From NCBI GenBank assembly GCA_019914995.1, contig CM034126.1, positions 4,097,001 through 4,161,000 on the forward strand: DNA of 64,000 nucleotides. Direction: 5' to 3'. Shown here piece after piece: positions 49,253 to 60,243 of the stretch; position 1 is the stretch's first letter; each line of letters opens with the position of its first letter. The notes below the pieces were generated by a model that was not told the origin of the DNA, made no database searches, and was given only the letters and a program-made list of their open reading frames with translations. Made by a program: the position numbers and the translations under genes. The stretch comes from Acanthochlamys bracteata. Lineage: Eukaryota > Streptophyta > Magnoliopsida > Pandanales > Velloziaceae.

Positions 49253-49520
49253 CTCTGCAACAACAATTATGTTATAGATTAGATGACCATCAACAATTTG
49301 ACGAAGAAGAAGATCAAAGCACCAGCTGTTGCTTCGCTGCTGCTGCGTCGCTTGTTGCTTGATGTCACATAGATAGATTTTAGTCGGAACAAGAACCGAA
49401 ACACAAAATCAATGAACAGAAGTGAAACGAAAAGAATGAGAAGAGAATTCTCAAGCGCTAGAGAAGAGAAGGAAATCAAGAGAGGAGGAGTCTGGTTTGG
49501 TATTTGGTTCTTTGTTTTTA
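49253..49520 (-). other. PHT5 non-coding first exon
   Basis: Predicted from a TATA box at 49550-49556 (TATATAG on the minus strand), giving a start near 49520, to a good donor at 49253. It contains the miR827 site and two minimal upstream ORFs: AUG UGA at 49370-49365 and AUG GUC AUC UAA at 49290-49279. The 5' end is inferred. Confidence 0.6.
49279..49299 (-). promoter_or_regulatory. miR827 target site in the PHT5 leader
   Basis: The plus strand here reads TTAGATGACCATCAACAA followed by TTT. The first 18 bases are identical to plant miR827 (which continues ACA/ACT), so the PHT5 mRNA is perfectly complementary over miRNA positions 1-18. It ends 26 nt before the leader-exon donor and would lie about 47 nt upstream of the AUG after splicing. 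miR827 control of PHT5/SPX-MFS messages is established in rice and other plants; in Arabidopsis miR827 targets NLA instead. Confidence 0.93.
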
Positions 49521-49549
49521 TCGTGTTGCGTTTCATGTAACAGACTGTC

Positions 49550-49556
49550 TATATAT
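49550..49556 (-). promoter_or_regulatory. TATA box of PHT5
   Basis: ATATATAGA on the minus strand, about 30 bp upstream of the predicted transcription start. Confidence 0.5.
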
Positions 49557-50899
49557 GTGTGTATAACTTTTTCCTTTTAGAAAGAATCAACAGGATTTTC
49601 GATTAATTTTCTAATGTTTGATTTGATTTGAAAACCTCACATTAAGTTAAGAAATATTTTTATAATAAAATAGAAGGTTTATGGAGGATATGTCAAGGAA
49701 TATTCTTCAAGTACGGTAGAGGTTCACAGCAGATCTTGTTCTTTTCTCCGGATCAGGTCAAAAAGGAATGATATTCTTTTAGGGTATTAGAATAGAATGT
49801 TTATTATGCATTGTCTATTTTTTTTATAAGAAAAAGATATAATGATTATTTTTTCAATTTCTAGGATTTCTCAAATAGTATAGTTTGTGTTCTTGATCAA
49901 TTAATATATAGATGTTAACGTCCCATAAACAATGTGGATTATATTTGCCATCTCAATCCTACGTCCGAAAATATACGCGAAATATGCACTAAGACAACTT
50001 TTGCATGGCCTGAACACACTCATAAGAGTGTAATGTGTTAAATTTCAAATATTAGATAAATTTACTAAAACATTAAAAATTGAAATAAAATAAAGCCAAG
50101 CATCCACTACTGTGACTAGGAATGAATTTCTTAAAATAAAACTAAGATTATTATAAAAACACGCAAGGTCTACCAAAATATGAACTAAATGTTTTACAGG
50201 GGGGGCCACCGGCTGAGAGACGGAGACTCGCATGTGTGCCGTCCAGCTCAGAAATTTTTGGTACATTTGGCATTACATTGTCAAAAAATCCATATATAAT
50301 GTTTTAACTTTTAAAAAATATAATTTATTTATTATTATATTTATATGTATAAACATTTTTAAAAATATATTAATATGTTTGAAATATTTTTTATTTAGTT
50401 TATGTTTGGCATTGCTTATTATGTGTTTTCTATTTTATTTCAGCTTTTGATTTTCTAATAACTTTTCTACTGTATTCTAATAATTTTGTCTAAATATTTA
50501 GAAACTATAGCTAAATTATTTATATAAAACTTTTATATATGTTTTTTTATTAACTTTAGATTAAAAAAATCAACTTATTTTAGGAAAAAAAACTCAATAT
50601 AAATTTTTTAACAAAATATTATTGTAAGTAATATCAAATAACTTTTTAATAAGTTCTAGAGATGTTTGGAAATGCTTTAAAAAAATTTTAAAATATATTT
50701 TTTAAAAGTAAGTTCTATTTTTTATCTTAACAAAATAATATCTACAATCTTTTATAAAATAATCTTAAAAATAAATAAAAAAATTAATATAAAAAAGAAT
50801 TTATTAGTAACGCCTTATATTTTAAGCTATGTTAAATAGGACTTAAAACAATCTTATTTTGTTTCTGTGAGTAGTAAGTGTTGATGACTGATTGTTGCT
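49557..50899. other. PHT5 upstream region, AT-rich
   Basis: Promoter side of PHT5, then AT-rich DNA with a MITE-like block near 50650-50820. No gene is seen. Confidence 0.4.
49698..49705 (-). promoter_or_regulatory. P1BS-like site upstream of PHT5
   Basis: GAATATTC matches GNATATNC and is palindromic. It lies about 180 bp upstream of the predicted PHT5 start. Single matches are frequent in AT-rich DNA. Confidence 0.4.
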
Positions 50900-50907
50900 G
50901 TTGAGAC

Positions 50908-51674
50908 CATCGTTGTAAGAACCGGATCGGACATCGAATCGGAAAATTATTCGGGTCACGGTTTTCGGTTGAACCGTCAGATCAACCGGTCGAACCATCA
51001 AGTCAATAATATTAAAGCATTTTTAACTAATAATAATAATTATTATAGTAAAAAATCTATTACTAATGACATTACCAATAATAATAGCTATAGCAATCAT
51101 AATAAAAAATTAGAATATTTTTATTATGCCATTACTATCAATTAATAATAATTACAGCGAAAATTAAAGTATTGCCACTATAATTTTCACTACCAACAGT
51201 AATAATAATAATTAAAATTTATAATGAGAAATATTTAAATAAATTAGGAGATTAGAAAAAAATAAAACTATAAAATAGATAAATTATAAAAGAAATATAA
51301 CTTTTTTAGATATACATATTTGAGTCTAAATATTTTACAATATAAAATTTTAAAAATTACTAATAATTGATATTTACAAATAAAATGTAATCAATTATAT
51401 ATTTGCATTATTACATCCAAATATAAAATCTAAACTACATATCATTTTTCAACATAGAACTATTAATAATTATTTTTATATTAAATATATTATTATTTTA
51501 AAAATTTTTTAATTAATTTTTAAAAATTTTTCAATCCGATTTGATCCAGACGGACGGATCAACCGGATTAAAATGGGTCGAACGGATCAAATTAGATCAA
51601 AATTGATCGATTGTATAAACGACTTTTTTACAAATTTAAACCGGTTTATCGAAACCGACGGATCGGTCCGAAAG
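50908..51674 (+). mobile_element. CCGG-ended non-autonomous DNA element, long copy
   Basis: A 767-bp block flanked by 8-bp direct repeats GTTGAGAC (50900-50907 and 51675-51682). Both ends are rich in inverted CCGGATCGG / CCGATCC words (left GAACCGGATCGGACATCG; right GGATCGGTCCGAAAG) around an AT-rich core. An 8-bp duplication fits hAT. It shares its left end with 38172-38565. No transposase ORF. Confidence 0.55.
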
Positions 51675-51682
51675 GTTGAGAC

Positions 51683-54600
51683 TTGAGACATGGTTTGTTT
51701 AATGAAATAAATAATTATTGATTATTAATTTCTGGACCACATTGCATATGAACACGTGTAATTTGGCGTTATTTGGTTCATAGCCAAGGCATTTTATTTT
51801 TATGTACATTTTGTATTTGCTCTTCATTCGAAAAAGACAAATAATGAACTTGTTGATTGCCTTGGACCTTTATGCTTTTTCTAAATGAACTTTTTTTTAT
51901 CAAATATGTGCCTTCATGTCTTCAGTACTGAATAACAAAAGCTGTAATTATTTTGAAAAGTACTTATCAAATAAAAAAATTTTAAGTAAAAAGTATTTTT
52001 ATTTTTTAAAAATGATTATATTTTTTTATTTTTTAAAAAATAATAATAATACATAATAAAAATATCTCATTACATAAATTTTTTTATAAATTTTTTAAAT
52101 ATTTATAAAATATATATTAAAAAATATAAAATTATAAATTAAAAAATATTTAAAAAATATAATTCCAAAAGCACCTTTTAGCTAGGGAGCAGAATACGGT
52201 CCAACAGATCACAAGAAGTGTATTCATCACTACTTATTAATTATTAATATTTTCTAAAATTTTATTTATTTTTTATATATCAATAAATATATTTAACATA
52301 TAAGTTTTATTATTTCTAAATAAAAAATAAATAGAAAAACTTTTTATTTTAAGTATTTTAAAAAGTCCTAAAACTGTTTCTAGTCTTACCAATATGTACC
52401 ACTTTAGCTTAAATTTTTTAAAAACTTAAATTGTTTCTTTAGTGGGATAGGTACTTAAAGAACTGCATGGCTTCAAAAGTGGAATTAGATAAAAAACCGT
52501 ACCTAGCATATTTCTAGCTTTAAGAGTTGAAGCTAAAACTATAACAAGAATTCTATAAATAAAAAAAAGTCTACCAAATTAGCATCACAGAATTATGAGC
52601 TTTTCTTTATATACGTTTCTTATTTCGGAGGTAGTAGTTGGTTCTACTCACAGCTTAAATAGCTATTTATGTCTATTTGCTCTTGGGAATATATGCATTC
52701 CAATGTTTATTCCATATTATTCATTCCTTAAATTTGTATAGCTTCACGTTTCAACCTTAATAATGTTTCCAGCATGATTGGAGACGTCTTCTCATTAATT
52801 TTCGTCAATAATTTTGTCTGAAATGTCGAATTATCATATTGGATGCCGTCAACTCACGTACTGCCCATATATAGTTGCAACTTTGTTCGGACCAATAATC
52901 TAAAGTCGACTAGAAAATAATAAAAAGAGACTAATCATAATTCTTGTTTCGTGAAATTTTCTAGAAGAAAGGTTCATAATTGTTCTTTCATGATACTATA
53001 GATTGGGAATTTGCAAGACAAAAGATCTTTAGAAAAGGGTTGATAATATCATTGTTATTAGAGATTCATCAAATATTCCTCTAAGTTTTTTTGGTGATGA
53101 TGTAAGGATTTGAATTAATTGCGACCATATAGTAATCTTTTGATAAAGTTATCTCCTGTTTCATTTGATACCACTACTTATAGACAACACAGGGGATTGC
53201 GTACCTCCATTCACTACGTTTGTTTCTCTTTTCCTTTTCTTTAATTTGCAACAAGATAGAACAAATCTATATTCTTTTCTACTTCCTCATTCTTTAAATG
53301 TAAAGTAATTCCAATGCATTAAGCAAGCTAGCTACATTTGATATGAATGTACTATAATGAAGAATCTTGTGGTGCTCAAAAAAGAGTTCCACTATTAAAT
53401 GGAATCTTTGGTATGTTCTTCAAACAACAAAAACTTTCTCATTCCATGGAGGTGAATGAGAGAAGTAGAGAGAACCATCGTTGGAAGCTTGTGATGGTGC
53501 ACGCATGGAATATTATGAATCATAGTTTCAATCATTTGCTTTGCTTTTTGTTGGATAACAAAACAGACGTTGATTGCTGAATTCTGATTAGATGGGTGTT
53601 TGATTTTGTTGATTTGTTTGGTTTCTCTTTTGAGAATATTGCATCAATTGCAAAGCTGTCTTTTGAATGTGTGGATTGATTCTGTTTATGGAAATTTTCA
53701 GTTAACAAAAACCAGCTTATTATTTGTAGCTTATTAAATAAAAAATATACATATAATAATTATATAACTTACAATTCATCATATTTTTAAAATTAAAATA
53801 TAGAATATTATTACAATATAAAAAAGAAGAAAGAAGAAAAAAAGCAGCTAGAAGCAATGCTTATACGGAGCCTGAAACCAATAACAGAAGTCAGGCCCTG
53901 ATCCAATAAGTCCGGCCCTTTTAGGAATAGGGCCGATTTCAGCAATAGATAACAACTGCATGGATTGATGTAGATGCTGAAAAGCACTTCCTTTCTTGAG
54001 TGGAAATATGTATATAGACCTTAATCTTCATACTGTCATTTGAATACAGCAGCATTTACCTGGAGGTTTATGCTACGTTTTCCCATGAGTACCTTAACAA
54101 ATTTGTTTTTCTTATGCATTTCTGTTAAGGAAATTCAAAAAAAGTAAGATGCATGCCCTTATCGACTGACTCTCTACTGTGCGTGTGATTGTTTGGCTTT
54201 TTTTTTAATGCATATTAGCACACCATGAGCATAAGACACCCGCAAAGTCGCTATAAATTACTCACAAAAGCAGTTCAAACTCTTTTCTGCATTTGAAGCA
54301 ATAGTTCAAACAAATTGATTTATTACTGAGTGATTTTTTGTTGATTGGCTTAATTATAATTAGTTCTGATGATATAGTCTGAGAAGTTAACCGACCAAAA
54401 GAAAAAGCCTGTTTCTTGATCCTTGTAGGTGTAAATTTCTTTCCACATATATACATTTGTTCCTCAATTAGGACCTGATGGCCCTACAGCTACTGTATAG
54501 AACAAAATCTCACTTTCAATTAATTACCTATAATCAGACATTATTATTTAAGTCGCCTTCACAGCTTTCTACACAACGCAATACCATCTTTCTCTATCTA

Positions 54601-55411
54601 ATTAATAATCTAAGCATGACACCAACATAGCTGATTGTTACTGATAGAGTTTGTTGACCAGTTATTACAAAAATAATGTTATTTTGCACAAAGCAAAGCT
54701 TATCTCAGTAGGCAACAGAACCAAAATAAAATAGTAACATACATGTAATCTTGTTGTTTCCTACGCTGCCTTGTTTTGGCTTTTAATGCAGTGATCGAGT
54801 GGTAAGTGGGCGGGACCAAACGTTTGCTTGCCGCTCCTTCAAGAGTACTTCATTCAATTGTTGCCAAGTCGTGCAATGCAAACCTTGCCATCCCCCCAGC
54901 AACAAAAAACCAACTTCAAAATTTTCATATGCATATACATACATATAAAATAATCAAATCAATTGAGCCCACGGTTCGACTTCTGGAGAGATCAGAAAAA
55001 GAAACAACAAGTTTATATATGAATGGCATTCTCCATCACCATCATTAGCATGCGTCTTCATTTTTTGAAGACGACTCATTTTCATACATCTAGAAGGAAA
55101 TCTTTTGAGATTTTCAAGCAAAATTAAAAACCTTTTTTTGATCATCTTAATTACTTTTGAGCTTCAAAGCAAAGCTAAAAACCTGCACTTGAAATATGAG
55201 AAAAATATTGATGATCAGATGGTAAAAAGAAACTGATCAGTAACTGCGGTATCTCCAAAATCTCTCCCTTAATTTATCTTTGATGAAGAACAACCCATCA
55301 ATCTATACAAAGTAAGAGACACAGTTAGACATTTAGATGTATCTGTTTCTGTTCTTAGAATTATAACTGATAATTAAATACTTCTTCACAAAAAAGAATA
55401 CATCATCGATA
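51683..55411. other. Long AT-rich intergenic region
   Basis: A MITE-like block near 51940-52180. Plus-strand ORF 53347-53580 (77 codons, contains NERSRENHRWKLVMVHAWN) has no recognised family and no clear promoter; it is probably chance but cannot be excluded. No RNA gene is recognised. The last 350 bp include the probable 3' UTR of the LysM gene. Confidence 0.4.
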
Positions 55412-55816
55412 TCATCTATCTCTGGTATGCTTGGAAGGATTAAGGTTGATAACCAAACCAGGAAAAACATCATCAGGATCATGAATATGTGGGTTCCTCT
55501 CAACAATAAACGGATCACCACACTTGTCACTGATTGTATGCAGCGTTTCTCCTTCTCCAACAACATATATCTCTTCACAAGGCCTTCTAACAAGCTGATT
55601 CCCTTTAACAGTAGTTATACTATTAGTAATAATTACTTGCTCCGTCGCTTCCTTTGCTACAGCAGTTGCCGGATGGTTATCTCGTAAAGAGCTGATAAGA
55701 ACAAGAGCAACCAGAGCTAGAGCACAGTAGAACGATAGGGCGTCGGCTAACGCCAACGCAGTCGCCATATTGCTGCTCTTTCTCTTAATGACCGAAGGCG
55801 TCATATACGCATGCAT
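55412..55816 (-). CDS. Small membrane-anchored single-LysM protein
   Basis: A 134-residue intact ORF. A hydrophobic stretch at about 28-44 (FYCALALVALVLISSL) is a signal anchor or signal peptide. A single LysM domain at about 83-126 reads EEIYVVGEGETLHTISDKCG then DPFIVERNPHI and GLVIN. LysM modules bind N-acetylglucosamine polymers such as chitin or peptidoglycan. Plants have a family of such short LysM proteins of unknown role, without the kinase domain of LYK receptors. An internal Met17 (55768) is an alternative start close to the hydrophobic segment. A TATA-like TTTATATATGCAG region lies just upstream (55863-55874). Confidence 0.85.
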   Translation of the reverse strand: MHAYMTPSVIKRKSSNMATALALADALSFYCALALVALVLISSLRDNHPATAVAKEATEQVIITNSITTVKGNQLVRRPCEEIYVVGEGETLHTISDKCGDPFIVERNPHIHDPDDVFPGLVINLNPSKHTRDR

Positions 55817-57519
55817 ATGTTTATGTATTGCAAGATGAAGGAAAAGAATATGTAGAAGAGGGTTTATATATGCAGAGAGAGTTGGGAAGAAATTAAGGGG
55901 ATGAAAGGGTTGTGGAGGAGTTGTGGCGGTTTGATATCGTGGGATGACACGAGAGTGGTGTGGTGCATGTGGTCGGAGAAGAGAAGAGATTGGAAAAAGG
56001 TTGGTTGAAATTTTTGGAATGGAAAGGAACGGTGGTGGTGAGGATTGGAGAAGAAGAGCACGTTCGGATAATATTTAAAAATCAAGGGATTTTGATTTGA
56101 TTTGATTTTTATCTAAAAAGAAAACAAAAAAGAGAAACAATTAACAGCAACAGAGTGGGATTTGGGCTACGACTAGGAAGCGTAGCAATTAAATAGTACC
56201 CATAATAGAGAGGAATATTTGCAACCTCCATGATTTTAACTCCAAGATAAAAACTAAAAATGAATTTTAAATTTTATTATTTTATATATTTTAATTATTA
56301 TTTAAAATATTATTTTTTCATACTAAATTTTACTTACATAAAAATAAATTTTAAATTTTATTTCACGTATTTTAATTATTATTTTAAACTTTATTTGTAT
56401 CGATTTTTATTTTATAAATTTACTTTAATACAATTAAAAATATACATAAAACATAGTAACTAGCTTTATTTTTTTTTTTTCATCTAAAACATAAAATAAG
56501 AATAAAAGCTAAAATCTGACACTAAAGCTTTATCAAATACGTAGGAGTTTCTGTAGCGTGACTTGAAAGATGCAACTGATGCTTTTTATGTGCTGTGAAA
56601 GACATGAAAGTTCTTCGTCAACTGTGCGTCTGATTTTGGAATATATGCCTTTAGTTTAACTTTGTTAAATGATTAGAGCGCTTAAATAGTAGCGTAGAGG
56701 TTTCCCTAGCTTCAAAAAACAAGGACAAATTGATTAGCAGAGTGTTCTGCAAATGCTGACAAGAAATATAACAGTGTCTTAGGTGTTTGTGATCGATCGT
56801 TAGTTGGGAATTTGAGAGCAGACTCTATCCCTGAAAAGAACCTCTTCTCTTCGACTAGAACCATTCTAAATATCTTTGATATTTATGTTGATATTTAGCT
56901 TATATATATTCATTGTTTTTATGCAATAATTATGCATTTATCAGATCATAATTTAATATAAAGAATAAACTAATAATTTAACTCCAAATAATTTAGTAAG
57001 CCAAGCCCAGATAAGACGTGCATATCTTTGCGGCAGGTTCATGGAAAAATTATGAGCTGATTCTGTATCATGTAATACTTTGCTGCGGGTTCTGTTGCCG
57101 GACAACAGCGGGCTCGCTAAACACCATAGTAACGGAAGTAATTGATACTTGGAAAAAAGTGGTGCATTTCTGGTATATTTTAATTATCACCGGATTTTTT
57201 TTTAATTTTGAGTATGATATTTTTAATTATTATTTTGAATTCGTTTTAGTTTTATATCAGATTTTTAACTCTATCAATATTTTATTTAAAATTTACTTAA
57301 TATTTTAATTGTTATTTCAAACTATATTTTTATTGAATTTTAGTTTTGATTGAATTCTATTTTTACAAAATTCATTTTGGTGCTAAATGATTCATTTCAT
57401 TGCATTTCGTGCTGCTTGATACATGTGATTGTATCAGACTGCGCAAAATGCTGACGAATGGTGTAATAAATGTATTTATGCCCCAATTGCATGGACGCTG
57501 CTAACGGCTCAAATATTTT
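55817..57519. other. Intergenic, AT-rich
   Basis: The first 300 bp are the LysM promoter. About 56250-56430 is nearly pure A/T. Tyr/Phe-rich ORFs here (56260-56463, 57018-57308) reflect base composition. Confidence 0.4.
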
Positions 57520-58250
57520 TGTTGGAACTCTAAATTAAGCTAAGCTCTAATTAGTAATGTGTAAGACTTGATAGATCCGAATAAAAGATGAATTAATTTG
57601 ATAAAATAGGATCGGATTAATAGTTTAAAGGTCTATAATGATGTCTAAATAAAAAGTAGATTATTTAATTTGAAGGTGGATCAGCAATTCGCATTAAGTT
57701 AGACAAAGTGAACTTTAGCTCGGTAAATTTAACTGCCAACACTTTTTAATAATTCTATATTGACCGAGTGTTGGAATGAATTTGTGCTTATAAATGGAAG
57801 ATATTAACTCCTAAAAAATTGGCCAATTTTTTTAGTATGGAAATCCGATATTATAATTAGTATCAGAGTCCGATAAGATAAAACCATCCGATGTGTTGCT
57901 GGAGAGAGATTATTTGGCCTCCAAATTAGGTTAGACTCGGTTTAATAGTTATAAGATTTGGTGAGCTCGAATAAAAAATAGATTAGTTTGATGAATTAAA
58001 ACCGGATTACTAGTGTAAGAATCTGAGATGATATTAAATAAAAAACAACTAGCTAATTTGAAAATAGACCAACAACTTGATTTAGATTGGATCAAGTGGA
58101 TCCTTATTTAGTGAAATTAATATCTCATACTTCTTAATAGTCTCATATTTACTGCATGCTGAAATGAATATATATTTATAAGTGAGAGATGCTAACTGTT
58201 AAAAAATTGACTAATATTTTTAGTATGAAAATCCTATTCTATAATTTTTA
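57520..58250 (+). mobile_element. TRIM-type miniature LTR retrotransposon, copy 2
   Basis: Two diverged direct repeats (about 57520-57857 and 57912-58250). They are related to the LTRs of copy 1 (TAATTTGAAGGTGGATCAGCA, TTATAAATGGAAGATATTAA, AAAAATTGGCCAATTTTTTT). The about 50-bp internal part starts with AGTATCAGAGTC (initiator-Met tRNA PBS) at 57859-57870 and ends with a polypurine tract GGAGAGAGA at 57901-57909, right before the second repeat. The second repeat contains TTTGGCCTCCAAATTAGG, the LTR start seen in copy 1. No coding capacity. Confidence 0.65.
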
Positions 58251-58943
58251 TCCATGGAAAGTAATCCGTTTAGTACGATAAGAATGCCTTACATTGGCAG
58301 CTTTTGGCTTCACTAGAACCTCTATGCAGTTAATGTTCCTTTCATCCTTGCATAATTTATTTTAAAAAAAAATTATTGTAGCTTATTCAACTGCAAAAAT
58401 ATACAAAATATCACTTCAAATTCACTTTTTTTATACAATAAATATAAAAATAAATTTATTTTCAATAATTATTATTAACAGTAATTCACTTTTGTTATAA
58501 CTTATTTTCAGCTAAAAAGAACACAACCGAAGAAAATGGAAAATGCTAAGTACTGGTATTACAACTTACAACGAAATATGAAATTAGGAGAAAGATAAGT
58601 TCTGAAATAATGCATCTGAGGATGATGTATTCATGTACTAACTACTTGCTCTAACTAGCAACAAGTACTTCTCTTTTTTATCTATTTTGAGAAATATTAA
58701 GAGTGCGCTTGGCATTACTTTTTTTTTTTCAAATTTTTTTTATATTTTATAATAATTTTTAGATAAAAATTAAACTTTTTTAAATAAAAAAATATTTATA
58801 TTCTAAATTTTTTTTATAAAGACTACTAGACACCCTGACCTTTCATATTTAATAATATTAAATTAAATTTTCTAAATTTATTTTTAGGAATTGATTTGTG
58901 CGTAAGTAAATTTTACCATAAAATTGATTGGCTTGCCCACTAA
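58251..58943. other. Intergenic, AT-rich
   Basis: Nothing recognised apart from a MITE-like T/A-rich block near 58700-58850. Confidence 0.4.
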
Positions 58944-59191
58944 GGGCGTGTTTACCTGGGGGTGGAAGTGAAGTTTTGAAGAAAATGGAGTTTTTAGGAA
59001 ATAAATTTAAAAAATAAAAAATATTTAATAAAAAATAAAATTTTATATTAATTATATATTTTTAGTAAGTTTTAAATTTAAATTTTTAAAAAAATTTTAT
59101 TGATAAAAAAATTTATTTTAATTTTTATAAGTATTTATGTAAAATTTGAGTTTAAAGAAAGTGGAGTTTAGGAGTTTTGATAAACACGCCC
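58944..59191. mobile_element. Tourist-like (PIF/Harbinger) MITE
   Basis: A 248-bp element with perfect 11-bp terminal inverted repeats GGGCGTGTTTA / TAAACACGCCC. It is flanked by TAA trinucleotides (58941-58943 and 59192-59194), the target duplication of Tourist MITEs. The interior is AT-rich. Confidence 0.8.
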
Positions 59192-59381
59192 TAAATATGT
59201 TCTGAACTGTTGTCTAAAAGTTCTTCTCGAATAAAATAAAGAAGAATTTTAGAGGTCTTCTAACCACAACTCTTAAAAAAAAGACGCTACACCATTCTTG
59301 TCCATCTGAAGATAGATGACTTGTGCTGGCTAACGTTTCTTCGACAAGCATGACCCTAACGATCATAGGACATTGAATTTA

Positions 59382-59673
59382 GGGCGTATTTTAAATGTAT
59401 ATAATTTTATTTTCTTAATTAAATTTTGAGTTCCGAACGGTTCATATATTTTAATTATATAAAAAATTCAAAACTCTATTTTCATACGTAAAATTTTAAT
59501 TTTAATTTTTTTATTTGTATACTTTCTATTACAGTTATATATTTGAATTTTCAACACACTTTTAAAATTATTGAAATACAATGAACTTCACTTTCACTTT
59601 ATTTTTTAAAAAACTTTATCTTCTATTTTTTATTTTTACGAAATTCAGTTACAGACATTTAAAACACGTCTTT
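59382..59673. mobile_element. Second Tourist-like MITE, diverged
   Basis: Ends GGGCGTATTTTAAATGT and, inverted, AAGACGTGTTTTAAATGT give a near-perfect inverted repeat; TTA precedes the left end. It is about 190 bp from the first MITE and has similar termini. Confidence 0.6.
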
Positions 59674-60243
59674 AAAAAAAATTTTGTGAGTGATTATGAT
59701 AAAAAACTCTTCCAATATAAAGAATGTACTAAATATTTTTTAAAATGAACTTGATTTTATTTATTAAAGAATAATAATTAATATGCATATACTAATATAA
59801 TTTATTTATACTTTTAACATTTTAATAAAATTTTAAAAAAATTATTAAAAAAATAATACTTCAAACATTCCCTCAATCTAAACCATTAATGCTAGAAATA
59901 AAATATGCTTATGCTAGTCTAGATACCAAGCCCATTCTGAATTGGGCTCATAGAACTAACCATATATCAAGCCCATCAATTAAATTTCTAATAGTTCTGT
60001 TCAACCTCTATCTCACGCGTATATCACGTGCTGCCGTCGTCGTTCTTACGCGGAGTCTCTGAACCTTCTCTTTGACGCCCTCCCCTACTGAACGGTTGCA
60101 ACTCAAAGCCAATACTCTCACTTTTTTTTTTTCTTTTCCATCTAAATTCTCAGTCAATTGATGCGAATATCTATTCTCGAACACCAATTCGATTTCAGTT
60201 TCATTCTTTGACTTGATTGATTGATCAATTGACTTATTGATTG
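59674..60243. other. AT-rich block, then original ZFWD promoter and leader
   Basis: A MITE-like block near 59680-59880 ends AATACTTCAAACATTCCC. The remainder is the upstream region of the ZFWD pseudogene. Confidence 0.4.

Noticed and set aside
49279..49536. 85-codon upstream ORF in the PHT5 leader
   Set aside because: Its ATG at 49536 lies between the predicted TATA box and transcription start, so it is probably not transcribed.
56260..57308. Phe/Tyr/Ile-rich ORFs resembling membrane proteins
   Set aside because: They are produced by T/A-rich DNA; no charged loops or conserved motifs.
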